DNA of 64,000 bases from Exophiala sp. HKRS030. Taxonomy: Eukaryota; Ascomycota; Eurotiomycetes; Chaetothyriales; Herpotrichiellaceae. This document shows positions 33,187-44,921 of this stretch, piece by piece (position 1 is the first letter of the stretch; every line of letters begins with the position of its first letter). The stretch lies in the NCBI GenBank assembly GCA_023897205.1, contig JAHWDD010000002.1, positions 1,922,001-1,986,000 on the forward strand. Direction: 5' to 3'. The notes below the pieces were generated by a model. It searched no databases, was not told the DNA's origin, and saw only the letters and a list, made by a program, of their open reading frames with translations. The translations under genes and the position numbers were made by a program.

Positions 33187-36141
33187 ATGCCCCGAAAACG
33201 TACCCGCGACGAGATGGAGGCCTCTGCGCCCGAAGAGAAGAAGAAGACGGAGCCTTCCTTCCTGCAGAGAATACGAAACATGTGGGAATTTGCCTCTACG
33301 ATGCAGTTCATCTTCATGTTTGGCAAAGCAATCAAGATTGACGAAGACTTTGACATCGAGGTATGATACAACCCCCATCGAATATGCGTTGCTTGACACT
33401 TGACGCAACGCGGCGGAGTAATTTCAATGCACGGAATGGCTAATGGTGGTCTCACAGGACTTTGAGGAAGAATGCCTGAAGCCTGGTTACTCCGAAAAAC
33501 TCGAAGAGATAGGCTTGACCCTACTCAAATGGATCTCATCGCATCGTGGGCTCGAGTAGGTGCTCTTATCCCGCATCTCTGACCACCAGCTAAACCACCT
33601 TAGTTATACCATCTGGGATGAATATACTCGACGTCAGTATCTGGCCAAGGCACCACACCTCAACCCCTATGGCGCAGAAGAGACACCGAAGCGGTTCCGA
33701 GACTTCGACATCGTTACCAAGATCAGAGTGCTGCACCAGTTGACGGTATGGACGTTTTGGAACCCTGATCGCATAAGAGAGAAGATGCCTGATCATCCGC
33801 GTGAGGTCGATCAACTAGAATGGGTAAGTTTGTGTGCCGCCCAACTTGAACACATGCTTATTGATCCAACCAGCGAGTCGAGGAGTTTGGTTACGACCGT
33901 GATGATCGACAATACTACCTACTGGACGACAATCGCTTCTACCGTCGGACTGAACCTCCACTGCCACCAGCGTCCAAAGCCAAGCCGAAAGCCAACTCGA
34001 AGAAAGCAATTGCCGCAAGACGAAGAGAGAGCAAACGAAGAAGACTAGAGGCTGAGTTAGAGGACACCACAGATGAAAATCACGAAGAGATTGACGAAAG
34101 CCATATGGTTGAAGAACAGACGAAGGAGCCTTGGGAGATTGACACCTTTGGCGGGTTCAAGTGGGAGTGCATTGCCATCACTCTTACAGACTACCATGAA
34201 TTGTGCGAATCGTTAAAGAAGTCCAAAGACCCCAACGAGAAGGTTTTACGAGACCGTCTCATCTCCGAAGTCATACCGATCATCGAAGCTGCCGAAGAGA
34301 AGCAGCGACGAAAGATCGAGCGGCGTCAGCGCGAACTTCTAATGATGGAGAAAATGGTTGGAGCCAAACGATCTAGTCGATTGGCAGACAAGCTGGACCG
34401 TGAACGACGCGAAGCCGAAGAAGCCGAGGCTGAACGGAAGAAGCAAGCTGATCTCGCGGCTGCCCATCGAGAAATGGAGAGACAGGAAAAGATGGAGCAG
34501 GAACGGCAATCCCGGATGTTGACCCGAGAGCAGCGCATTCGGGACAGAGAATACAAGCGACTCCTTAAGGAGGAAGAACTTGCCAGAGATGCCATCGAAC
34601 AAAAGAAGATCGAGGAAGGTGAAGTCAGAGGGTCCGACCGTCACCTGAAACAACGCATTGAGAAGAATAAAAAAGAACTGGAAGATCTCAACAATGAGGA
34701 AGAATGGACCTTTGACTGCTCAGGCTGTGGTGTCCACGGCAAGAACATCGTAAGTATTACTCTGTTCAATGTCTGCAGTATAGTACTAACATGCTTTTAG
34801 GATGATGGCTCACACTGTGTTGCTTGCGAACGATGCAGCGTCTGGCAACATAGTAAGTGTCTGGGTATTTCAAAGTCTGCTGCGGAGAAGAAGGATTTCC
34901 ATTTCGTTTGTAAAGATTGCAGACGAAAGGAAGAAGACGCAAACAAGCCAAAAATCTCCCTCAAATTCAAGGTTGGCACGTCTTCCTCGCCGGCACCCCC
35001 AAGTCCAGTAGCGCCTGCGGCACAACAGTCAGCATCACAGAAGTCGACCCTTGGCAGCGTTGAGATACCGAAACAGAATGTGGTTCGGCCCGCCAGCCAG
35101 GGCTCCATGACGAACGGATACCCAGGACAACAATCATCGCCGTCCAGTCACCCACCAAGCTCACCATATCAACCTCGACAGATCCAGAGTAATGGCTTAT
35201 TCCAGCAATATCCACAAGCTGCCAGCATTCCATGGCAACAGCGATCACTACCCCCAGGTCTTAGCCAACAATCTCCGGGCTCTGATCAGTTCGTTCAATA
35301 TGTGCCTGGTTATCCTGCCCAACAATCTGCACATGTAGTTGGGAACGGCTTTGTTAGAAGTCCACCTCCTCAATCGGCCGCGCATACACCCTTTCGAAAT
35401 GGTGCTCCTCTTCAACCCCAGAATCATTCTTACGAACAACGAGCCTTGGTATCTGCACATGACAGTCCTCGCCAGCCAACACGGTCGCCTGCACATGGAC
35501 AATCAACAAACAATACTGGTCGTCTTCCATCCCCAGTTTTTAATCGTCCGATGATGTCTCCTACCCAGGGCAACATGGATGTTGGACCGGTTGCAGGAAT
35601 TCCTCAGAAATCTCCATCTCTTGGTCATAATACCGTGAATGGTGTGCCTGTGAATGGCCTTCAGCCTCATCAAAACGGACTCAACACTACCCAAGCGCAT
35701 GCGACGCCCCGTGCCTCGTCCCGACCTCAAGAGGCTCAGACGCCTACCACACAGCCCATCTCGGGACTTTCCCCAAGAAAGCAACCTACACCCCAGCACT
35801 TCCCGCCACCTTCCATCATCCCCCAGAAGCGAAACAGTATGTCTCCGACCTTGCCACCGAATGCCATGGCAGGTGGCCATGTCGAGAGGAGGACGGTCAG
35901 CGGCACGCCTGTGCTTCCACCCATCGAGAACCTCCGACCCAGCCCGGAGCAGATGAGGAAGATGAGCAGCAATGAACCCGTCCCGACCCCGAGCAAGCAA
36001 CCTCAACCTTCTCCGACAACGGCGGCGGCGAGTGGCGAGAATGGCGGTTTTGGCCATCACCACAGCAGCAGCAGTCCGCCTCCCGATAAGATGGAGGATG
36101 TACAACAGCACGTCACTGGCGCGGAGGTGAAGACTTCATGA
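33187..36141 (+). CDS. PHD-finger protein, RSF1/CECR2-like chromatin factor
   Basis: Five exons, 33187-33360, 33458-33555, 33604-33823, 33874-34749 and 34801-36141, giving 902 residues. The N-terminal 230 residues carry a DDT/WHIM-like region: W-E-F-A near residue 32, T-L-L-K-W-I, R-F-R-D-F-D, then Y-D-R-D-D-R-Q-Y-Y-L-L-D-D and W-E-C-I-A-I-T, the order seen in RSF1 and CECR2, accessory subunits of ISWI remodellers. A highly charged predicted coiled coil follows (about 250-430), then a PHD finger at about 447-495 with the C4-H-C3 pattern and a W-Q-H-S-K-C core, which in family members reads histone H3 lysine 4 methylation. The last 400 residues are Pro/Gln/Ser-rich and likely disordered. Role as a remodeller accessory protein is inference from this architecture. 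Confidence 0.87.
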
Positions 36142-36730
36142 TGACAATTAATGTGAAGATGCGACGAATCCAACGAAGCTAGATTTTGGATGGGGACATC
36201 TTGGGACGCCTGGTGGGGTATGATTATGGTCATGATTAATATTCCTTCTACGGTCATTGCGTGCATTGGTAACCACGATACTGGTGCACATGCAGGGGAA
36301 TGATATCGCCAGGACTGTTTGGATTAGATTAGAGAGACGAAAAGGCGATTGGTTATTCAAAACGCGTTGTTGGATAGTACGAACCTCCCAATGCAATGTC
36401 CGCTAAACCTTTCTATGCTTGTGAAGAGACCATTGCATACTCATTACACCAAGGGAAATCAGAGACAAGTGCCATAATTTGCGACCACCGATGTTATCGC
36501 CGTCTATCCCTAACGTGTCTAGTTTGAAACTGTCGTTGAAGAAAATCAAAGAGGAATGGAGAACGAGACGCTGATTGTAACGCAGTATACAGGAACGTTA
36601 GGTGCTGGTACACGATCAAAAGTGTTGTTACAGTACACCGCCATCCACGTGTTTACTGATGACGTTCTTGTTAAATCTCGCTCCGTCTCGCCATTATGGC
36701 TTTAACCGTCGTGTCGATTCGAAGCAAATA
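36142..36730. terminator. convergent 3' region
   Basis: A 589-bp spacer between the PHD gene and the histidine kinase, both ending here. No gene is supported; AT-rich stretches near 36230-36250 and 36470-36550 could hold polyadenylation elements. Confidence 0.4.
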
Positions 36731-39700
36731 TCAAGTGGTCCTCATGACCTCTTCCATCTTGGTCAAGGCGTCGACGGCGCGGAATGGTTTGGGCAGGACG
36801 GCGTCGACTCCGGCCTCCATGGCCGAGGCGATCTGTTCGGAGCGGGCGTTGGCCGTGATGGCGATGATGTGGATGTGTTTGGTGATGAGGCCGTCCCGGC
36901 GGAGCTTGCGGATCTGGCGCGTGCAACTCAGGCCGTCGAGGACGGGCATCTCGACGTCCATCAGTATACAATCAATGTCGACGTCGAGGTTCGCCGAAGG
37001 CGAGTCGACGGTCTGCAAAGGTCGGTAGTCGTGCCAGGCCTTGGTGCGCGGGAGAAAGTCCAAGGCCTCTTGGCCGTGGTTGGCGATGTACACCGTACAC
37101 CCGGCGCGTTTGAGCTGCTTGGTCAGGACCTGGGCGTTGATGATGTTGTCTTCGACGAGCAGGACCTGGACGGCCGTCGTGGGCACGGCGTTTTCTTTGC
37201 TGGGGAACCGGGTGATTTGGCTCATCATCTCCGTCGACGCTGCCGCAGCGGCCGCCGCCGTGGAGCTGGGCGGTTGTGACGGTGGTTGAAGTGATTGTCT
37301 GTGTTGTTGTTTGTGGTCATCCGACGCCGTGGGGGGAGGAGGCGCCTTGCGCACTTTGATATAGAAGGCGAATTTCGTGCCTTGGCCCGGGGTCGAGGCC
37401 ACACCGATCTGGCCGCCCATGTTCTCGGTCAGTTCGCGGGACACGAAGAGACCGAGACCTGACCCGCCATACTTGATGTGTGTCTTTTTCGTGGCCTGTT
37501 GGAAGCGGTTGAAGAGCCGAGTCATTTCCTTTTGTTCGAGTCCCTTGCCTGTGTCGGACACGGTGAACAACAGGTAGACCACGTCGCCGGTTCCCCATTC
37601 GGATCCCGTCGTGGCGTCACGCCTCTCTTGCTTCGTCGGGAACCAGGTGATGTTTTCGAGCGGAGGAGGGGGGTGGGAGAAGGCGCCCCGGGTGACGGTG
37701 ATTTTCCTCTTGGATTCCAGTTTGGTGAACTTGACGGCATTGGTGAGTAGGTTGACGAAGATCTGCGTTAGTCGTGCAGGATCCAGAGCGACCCAGTCTA
37801 GATTGAGGCGCGTGTATGACTCGTCAGTGCGATGCTCTACGGTGATTGAGTTGGTATCGAACTCGGCTTGACACATCGTCAAGGTCGACTCGACGACGAG
37901 TGCAGGCTGTACTACAGCTGGCCAGATCGACAGGAGCTGCGAGTCGAGCTTCGAAAGGGTCAGGACGTCGTCAATGACCCTTTTCTGATGCGTCGCGCAC
38001 AGGAGAATGGTCTTGCCGTTTTCCGCCTTCTCTTTGAGCAGCTGGAGCGCAGAATCTGCAGAATGATCGTCCAATGAGTCCCAGTCCTCGATAGAAGAAG
38101 CGATGCCGTCAGCCAATTGCATTATGGCGGACAGCGGATTCCTCATCTCGTGAGAGACGACATCGATGAAGGCTTCTTGCAGTTTTCGAGCCTCGGTGGC
38201 TTCGGCGGCCAGACGACTTTGGATTTTTTCGGTCCATTTGATGCGGCTGATATCGGTTATGCAGCACACAATGCTTGACAACACTCCATCTGTGAAGGAC
38301 GGGAATGCGTTTGCGAGAATCCAGCAGTTCTCCTCTTCGGGGTCAGGATGCCCGGGACGGGGAGGAGGCTTCCATTTCTGCGCGAGTCGAAATTCTTGTG
38401 ACATCGGCTTGTGCTCGTCGACCAGGGACGCCCAGAAGCCCATGGCCACATCTCGTTCGTCAGGGTGGACCACGTCCATGAAAGAGAAGGCATATTTATC
38501 CGTACATGAATGTCCCGTTATAGAATAGAATTGAGGGTTCGCCCAGATAAGATGGCCGTGTGGGGTTAGCCTGAGCATTCCAACAGGTCCATATTCCGCA
38601 ACCTCTCTGATCTGTTTTTCATTTTCCTCTAGTTGCATTGTCAGCTTCTCGGCTCGGTGCTGCGCTTCTTCTAGGTCCACAGCGGAGGCAATTGCGGCGG
38701 AGGCTTGTCGGCACAACGCAGTTACGAAAGCATCGTCTTCCGGCTGGTAACGACGGCGAGGATTGAGCCCAAAGACAAGGATACCTAGTAATCGCTGACC
38801 GACGGAAATCGGCAGAAATGCCATGCTGGCTGGTTGCTCACCGTAGCCTTGCCACTCGAATCCGTCAAGTAGTTCTGGTGGCAAAGATCCATCGTGTTGG
38901 TGGAGAACAATGGGGTTTTGTGTTGATTTGGCTCTTCTGTAATGGAAAAGAAAGCCGGACGGTGCCTCGTACATATCCAGCATTTCTGGGACGAGCCGAT
39001 GACCGTGTGCGGGAAGGCCTAAGGACTGTTGTAGTGTAAGTCTGCATGCATTGCCACTATCCTCTGCCGAGTACACAAACGCCATGGGGAAGTCCATGAC
39101 ATTGTTTCGCAATGCCTGAAACATATGCTCCCACGCGGGGGTGTCGAGTGTGTCTGGGGGCGATGAAATTGCATACAAGGTTTTCGCCCTTCTTTCATTA
39201 ACAATATCGTTGGTTATCTCCGAGGCTCGGTTGTACCAGGCTGCAAGTTTACCATCGTCGCCTAGGATAGGCAAGAATGAGCCTCGCCAATATGTTTCTT
39301 CGTGCCTTCCATCAGAATATGTCGGAAACATAGGCATATTGGCGATGTCGAGGGTCTGGGACTCGGCTTGCAACTTGTCGTATAGACCTTGCATGGCTGA
39401 CCATTCTTTCCTCCAAACTTCTGCGAATGGCTTCCCTTGAACATCACGGCTAATATGAAACCTGGCTCTGAAGTCTTCGTACGCTTGACGATTGAAACAT
39501 GCCAGGAACTTAGGTCCCCAATAAATGACTACAGCATGGTCATCTGCCACTGCGAGGTTGACTAGAGTGCGCAGTGAAGTTGGCCAATGCTCAAGAGGTC
39601 CATATTCAGTTGTAGACCAGTTTGTCCCTTTCAGAAACCATTCTGTATTTTCATTCTTTGGGAGATGGTTGGTCCAGCAAGGAGTTCTCTTGTTCAAACT

Positions 39701-39871
39701 CGTAGATGGGTAAGTGGCTCCTTGGTATGAGGCTCCATTTGCAAGAGCCGTCGTTTCCGGATTGAGTGTGAAGTTCTCCATTCCGTCATCGGTTGCAGCA
39801 GAGGCTATACTCAAGGCTTCCAGTTTCTTGACGTTGTCCGGTAATTCTCGGGTGACCGGGTTGGTCTCCAT
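36731..39871 (-). CDS. hybrid sensor histidine kinase (GAF-PAS-HK-REC)
   Basis: Single exon, 1046 residues, starting at M-E-T-N-P. It should autophosphorylate on histidine and pass phosphate to its own receiver and then to an HPt protein (Ypd1). Domain order: a PAS-like N-terminal sensor (about 75-225), GAF (about 245-395), PAS (about 425-545), HisKA with the H-box V-V-S-H-E-M-R-N-P and phospho-His574, and HATPase_c with N-box Asn711, D-T-G-K-G at 773-777 and G-S-G-L-G-L at about 803. A Pro/Gln/Ala-rich linker leads to a receiver with V-E-D-N, phospho-Asp972 in L-M-D-V-E-M-P and Lys1028 in L-P-K-P-F. No membrane segment is seen, so it is probably cytosolic. The signal sensed is unknown; GAF and PAS could bind a cofactor or chromophore, but no phytochrome cysteine signature is evident. 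Confidence 0.94.
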   Translation of the reverse strand: METNPVTRELPDNVKKLEALSIASAATDDGMENFTLNPETTALANGASYQGATYPSTSLNKRTPCWTNHLPKNENTEWFLKGTNWSTTEYGPLEHWPTSLRTLVNLAVADDHAVVIYWGPKFLACFNRQAYEDFRARFHISRDVQGKPFAEVWRKEWSAMQGLYDKLQAESQTLDIANMPMFPTYSDGRHEETYWRGSFLPILGDDGKLAAWYNRASEITNDIVNERRAKTLYAISSPPDTLDTPAWEHMFQALRNNVMDFPMAFVYSAEDSGNACRLTLQQSLGLPAHGHRLVPEMLDMYEAPSGFLFHYRRAKSTQNPIVLHQHDGSLPPELLDGFEWQGYGEQPASMAFLPISVGQRLLGILVFGLNPRRRYQPEDDAFVTALCRQASAAIASAVDLEEAQHRAEKLTMQLEENEKQIREVAEYGPVGMLRLTPHGHLIWANPQFYSITGHSCTDKYAFSFMDVVHPDERDVAMGFWASLVDEHKPMSQEFRLAQKWKPPPRPGHPDPEEENCWILANAFPSFTDGVLSSIVCCITDISRIKWTEKIQSRLAAEATEARKLQEAFIDVVSHEMRNPLSAIMQLADGIASSIEDWDSLDDHSADSALQLLKEKAENGKTILLCATHQKRVIDDVLTLSKLDSQLLSIWPAVVQPALVVESTLTMCQAEFDTNSITVEHRTDESYTRLNLDWVALDPARLTQIFVNLLTNAVKFTKLESKRKITVTRGAFSHPPPPLENITWFPTKQERRDATTGSEWGTGDVVYLLFTVSDTGKGLEQKEMTRLFNRFQQATKKTHIKYGGSGLGLFVSRELTENMGGQIGVASTPGQGTKFAFYIKVRKAPPPPTASDDHKQQHRQSLQPPSQPPSSTAAAAAAASTEMMSQITRFPSKENAVPTTAVQVLLVEDNIINAQVLTKQLKRAGCTVYIANHGQEALDFLPRTKAWHDYRPLQTVDSPSANLDVDIDCILMDVEMPVLDGLSCTRQIRKLRRDGLITKHIHIIAITANARSEQIASAMEAGVDAVLPKPFRAVDALTKMEEVMRTT

Positions 39872-41020
39872 TTTTGGAACCAACAACCCTTTCCGAAATA
39901 GAAGTCGCCAGCTCTAACATTCCTGTTGTTCTAGAAGCAAATTGAAGGATGTCTGTACTCCATGAATTACGAAGAGAAGGTGACTGCCGGCGCTATAATA
40001 CGTCCATAGGCTTGTAGGACTTTGTCAATTCTGACCAAAATGCGAGTCTGGTGGTATGCTAGTATGCAACGTCGATGGATAGTGGCGGTTGATCTTTAAG
40101 TGAGATATCCCCGGTGAAGATTGGATGAAAAAGATTGGACAAGTCAGCCTGGAAGGTGAAGGGGATACGAAAAAATGAGAGGTTGCTGGTCGGTACAAGA
40201 GTAGTTAAATGAAGTAGATCATCCCACGGCTGGCAAACCGAATCTTGGGCGCTTTTGGGGGCGCAGGGATCACGGGAGCGGGAGCACGTGCATCGCAGCC
40301 AGATCATGACAAGCGATGGTGACACCATGCACTCTGACCAAAATTCAAACACCCAAATAGTGGCCCAAGCGGTGGCCTATACAGCGAAACGACCAGTTAC
40401 AATCCCACTGGGAGTCCGAGAAAAAGTAAAAACGCAAGGGAATAATCTCGCCTGGTAAGACCTTCGATAGTTGCGGCACCAGTTCTCCGTATCCGTACAC
40501 TGATCCGAAACATCCCAGAGACCCCCATTGTTCGAACTCCTCAACGGTGATATCCTTAGATACTCCGTACACTAGGGCTCCTTGTCGTCTCGTGGTCTGC
40601 TCGGCATATCCGGTAACCGGACAGCAAGCGCCAGATCGTCCCAAGGGTTCATCAGGGTACGAGTACGGAGTATGGAGAGGACCCTGAATTTCCTCTTTCA
40701 TCAGGAGCGGTGATGTATTCGTCACACTACGGCCATTTCTCATCCTTCTATTTCGATTGACTGACATCAATGACAGAAGGCCCTCTCCTTTGAATCTAGC
40801 AAGATCCATTTTTTTTCTGTCTTGGTATCTACTCTGTACTCGTATCAAGGCTCCAAATACCCATTTCCTGACCGAGTAGACCCGGTGACTGTCTTCCATC
40901 GTTCCAAAAGAATCTCGGCGTTGGCCATTGTTGGCTTAGACAACTTCTGATGTGGCTCGCCGTCCGTTCGAGGCTAATCAAGAGGATGCTCCTAGAGAAG
41001 GAGTGTCTTTTAATCTTACC
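39872..41020. promoter_or_regulatory. divergent promoter region, histidine kinase and glycosidase
   Basis: About 1.15 kb between divergent starts. Two exact copies of the repeated word lie at 40561-40569 (TACTCCGTA) and 40664-40672 (TACGGAGTA), as two inverted copies about 95 bp apart. A minus-strand open frame of 184 codons at 40345-40899 has no recognisable features and I do not call it. Confidence 0.5.
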
Positions 41021-42429
41021 ATGAGGAGTCTTCTATCATATTGCCTGCTTTCTGCACTAGCGACCTTTGTTCTAAACATCGCGTGGCAGAAATGGTGGTT
41101 GCGCGAGGTCTTCGTTGACCCGTCAGCGATTATATCTCAGGCACTGAGAATAACATCAAGGTCATGGGAACTCGGTACACTAACACAGGCTCTTCTTGAG
41201 CTTGAAGCTCCAGAGCTGACAGTGTTCGCATCAAACCCTTTCCCTGAAGGTCAGATTCCTCCAGTCGTCCAACCTGATAATGTGAGAGCGCTCAAATACG
41301 CACGTTCCAACATATGGACGAATCATTCTCATCTACTCTTCAATGGAGAGGGTGAGCACGATAGCTACTTTCTTATGCTCGTTACCTCGAACCAAAGTGT
41401 ATGCTCACAGACGTAGGCTCGCCAGCGGATCCGGCTTCGTTGGGGATTGCTGCACTCCTCCTCGGTGGGCATGATCAAACCTACTCGGACGCAGCAAGAC
41501 GACAAGCCGAATATCTGATGTTCAACGCCACGAGATTACATATAAATCAGACCAATTTGGCCATTTCTCACCGCGACGAGCCACCAGAGCTCTGGGGAGA
41601 TTTCATTTACATGGTCCCTCCCTTTTTGGCTTACTATGGTGCCGTCAACCACGACCTGTACCCTCTGCAAGAGGCTGTGCGCCAGTGTCAGCTTTACAAT
41701 GATGTCTTGGAGACCGACATCGTCCTCGAGTCGGGCAAGATCTGTCGAGGACTGTGGCGGCATATCGTGTCAGGTCCGGCAGAGTTGCCATCGGGCGTGT
41801 GCTGTTCAGATTCAAATGTCTGGCTGACAAGCAACGCGTGGGCAGTAGCTGGGATGACCAGAGTGCTTGCCACAGTTCTGAAATGGAGTCCACCTGCGAC
41901 CAGCAGCATCAACTTGACTGCTTACGATGATTTCGTGGGTGCAACAAAAGACGTCCTTATCAATATCATCAACTCCATGCTCACATGCACGATTGCTCAA
42001 GGTCGAGACATGAGCTCTGGTCTACTGCGCAATTATCTGGATGGAAGAGCACGACTTCCTGCAGCTGATGCCTTTGGAGACACGGCTGGAACGGCACTCA
42101 TGGCAGCGGCTGTTTGTCGACTGGCGGTCCTTTTCCCCGGTCTCTTCGCCGCGTCAGACATTTTGCATTGGGCCGATGCCAATTGGTATGCTGTAATAAA
42201 ACACATTGACAAGTCAGGTATAGTTGGGCCAGTAGCAGATGTGTCGAACGTCCCGAGCAAAGTCCCAGTTCGGCAAACGAGCGAGGGACAAAGTATGGCC
42301 TTGCTCATGTACAGTGCGCGACGAGATTGCGTTAGAGCAGGATTATGCGATGGGGCGACAAGGGTTCAGTCGAAGCTGGTGGCCAAACTGCTATCTATGT
42401 GGCGTCAGAAAAGCGCAGTATGGGCATAA
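41021..42429 (+). CDS. membrane-anchored GH105-like (six-hairpin) glycosidase
   Basis: Two exons, 41021-41351 and 41417-42429, giving 447 residues. The first in-frame ATG is at 41021 (M-R-S-L-L-S-Y). It yields an N-terminal signal anchor of about 20 residues (L-L-S-Y-C-L-L-S-A-L-A-T-F-V), suggesting a secretory-pathway or type II membrane location. The catalytic part resembles GH88/GH105 unsaturated glucuronyl hydrolases: H-R-D-E-P-P-E-L-W-G-D-F-I-Y-M-V-P-P-F-L-A, in which Asp172 matches the W-x-D-x-x-Y/F-M catalytic aspartate, and a later W-L-T-S-N-A-W-A. GH105 enzymes act on unsaturated rhamnogalacturonides left by pectate or rhamnogalacturonan lyases; a membrane-anchored fungal form may act in the cell wall instead. 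Assignment to family is by pattern only; the substrate is unknown. Confidence 0.8.
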
Positions 42430-42951
42430 GTGGCACGAGGCTGAGATAGATGCGAGGAAGATTTGTCAGGGAATTGAGTGCGTCCTCGTACTCGTAGTGG
42501 CAGGCGAAGGCGACGGCGAAGACCCCGGACGAGGCTTGGAGTTTAGATGGAGGGGCAATTCAGTCTTGGAATCAGCTCACGTGGGCATAATTATTAGGTG
42601 CAGTACAATGTTGTACGTGAGTTAATTCGTCATAGTCTAGACCACTATTTGAGGAGATTCACAGGGTGAGTTCAACTTGGCGGGGCAAGCGAATCCAGCC
42701 AAAAACTCCCTGCCATCAATGTGCCTTGTGCCCGCACTTCAGGTTATCGCCCGCCGCCCATCACATTCTTAAGTCAAACAGGCCGAGCATCCGATAAAAC
42801 AATCGAGGCTGTTCAATATCCTGTCGCTTTCATCACATTGACCAACCTGTGCACTTGATACTTTTCGGCCTTTGCAACCTGGCTTTGCTCGTTCCTCTGC
42901 CGAATCCTCTCGAATTTCCTACCCTCCGAACATCCATGGTAACACTCCGCC
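42430..42951. other. intergenic, UPF0662 promoter side
   Basis: A 522-bp spacer between two same-strand genes. A pyrimidine-rich stretch precedes the ATG at 42952. No other feature is seen. Confidence 0.45.
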
Positions 42952-44431
42952 ATGTCTGATTCTCCCATTACGAATGCCCCCGTCGGGCCGCAAGAAAAAC
43001 CTATCCTGGACAAGTTAATACTGGTCAGAGACAAGTTGCTGCTTCTGAAACAAGACAAGAGCACCTATGTGAAGTCGTCCGACGTCATTCCCCTCTACGA
43101 TCAGGTCATTGAGCAGGTGTCCATCCTCAACGACGTCCGTGGTCCAGAGCACCTGGTACAGAATCGGGTCGACACGGTTCTTGATGACTGCCTACAACTC
43201 ATCTCCCTCTTCTTCATGGCTGTTGGACGAAACCACGAGGCACCCGCACTGTACGCTATGACCGGAAACATTATGCGGCTGTGTCACCACCTCAAAGAGG
43301 CCGCCTTCTATAGTAAGAAGGATCTCACGAGCCTAGAGAATACACTCGACAAGATGCAAGCGACTTTGGAGCAGGGGAAAGACGTCTATTCAGACCATTT
43401 GTTGACGCGAATACAATACCGCCTGGAGATCTGCAAGGCCATGCTAAAAGAGTTGAGCGATTTCCTCAGCACACTCTCTCCAGACATGGTACCAGTATGG
43501 GAGAAATTGGTGTCTATATTGAGAGCAATTGCCGCCCTGAATACGAGAAGCAAGGTAAAATTTGAGACACCTGTTGTGTCATCAACAAGCAGAGCTAACT
43601 GTCAGCTACAGTACAGCCATAAGGACCTAGACGAACTGCGAGGTGAATTGCTCAACATTCAGGCCACGATGAAGGACGGTAAACTACCAGACAAGACTGG
43701 TGTCGCTTCGTCGGGTCAGGATCTCGTTGTCCCTTTGCTCACTCGGTGCCTCAAGTTCACCGACATCGTACACGAGCGGTATGGTCGAACGTTTAATCGA
43801 AACAATCCACAGGCTAACAAAGATTACAGACAAGGCAAAATAGACGAACGATTCAAAGACATATATGACAAATTGCTCGAGATCCGCAACCAACTTGAAC
43901 GTTTGACCATGACGCAGGCATGGTCTCTCAGAGAGACCGACTTGTTCATGTGGCAGAGGAAGCTGGATCGCATAGACGATTCCAGACGCGATGGCAACTT
44001 TTTTGACGCCGAGGGCCATCCGGCGGATTTACATGCCCAACGAGTAAGGAGATTCACGCTGCGAAAGATCCTAGCTAAATATTCCACAGACCCTGCTTTA
44101 TCTCATCCGACGAGGTTACGCCTATATCTATCAGCTTCTCATCGCGTCTGAGCCGGTCTCGGAGGCCTTGCTACCAATCTACAATCAGCTCCTCACCTTG
44201 CGACGGTGTCTGGTTGAAGTCAAGAAAGCTGGTGGCGTTTCCAACCCCAGAGAACTGTACCCTTATAGTATGAAATTGAACTCGATTGACAACATGAGGG
44301 TGGATGGAAAGTTTCAAATTGGAAAGGATATACCTGAAGGACAAGGCGCTGTTAATGATCTGCTTGCAGAATGCTACGACCTAGCCTATGAGCTCAGGAC
44401 AGCAGCTGAGCAAGAAAGCAATGATGAATAG
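42952..44431 (+). CDS. UPF0662 / DUF2408 family protein
   Basis: Three exons, 42952-43554, 43612-44043 and 44090-44431, giving 458 residues. The protein is almost all alpha-helical, with repeated L-x-x-x-L-x-x-V-R/L-x-x-L patterns, as in the fungal UPF0662 (DUF2408) family whose yeast member is of unknown function. Landmarks: K-P-I-L-D-K-L near the start, F-F-M-A-V-G-R-N-H-E-A-P-A-L-Y-A-M-T-G-N-I, and after the second splice R-R-G-Y-A-Y-I-Y-Q-L-L-I-A-S-E-P-V-S-E. The first intron (57 bp) is a multiple of three and has no stop, so the unspliced form would still be an open frame with 19 extra residues. I call it an intron because of its splice sites and because the inserted residues look out of character. 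Confidence 0.92.
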
Positions 44432-44921
44432 TCCCGATGAGACCCAGTGAAAGAAAATGTCAGCAACAGGCGTCAGGTGTTCTTCTTAGCTGGCTTGACG
44501 ATGTTATCATCAGGACAAGGTCTGGGTGGCTATTCTTGTGCATCACTCAAAAGCCGGAGTGCTGTTCTATGTGCGTTCTTTTGCGCATTTCGGGGCTGTG
44601 AGGCTTAAGCCAGGCAGCATCCTTGAGTGTATCGTTATCGTCATCAAGCAATCTCACACGCGTACAAGTCTCAACTAAACAGCAGCGTCTTATCGTTGTT
44701 CATCAAGGAATGTATTTCTTTCTATGGTGTACTCGCTCAAGGATGACGCCCTCCAGCCTTGTGTAATCATATGCGCTGTGAATGGTGGCCTCGTCCTCCT
44801 CGGCCCACAATTATATCCGATGTCGCTAAGCTACCGAGGATCTGAAAAATGTTGGATTCGAATGGCATTTTCCACAACTAGGTCTCGATAATCTTTGTTT
44901 CCTTGTGCTGTTGAAGCGCAA
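44432..44921. other. intergenic, aconitase promoter side
   Basis: A 490-bp spacer between two same-strand genes. No gene or RNA is seen. Confidence 0.45.

Noticed and set aside
40345..40899. Minus-strand frame of 184 codons between the histidine kinase and the glycosidase
   Set aside because: Unconserved composition, no motif, and it contains two copies of the intergenic repeat word; more likely promoter sequence.
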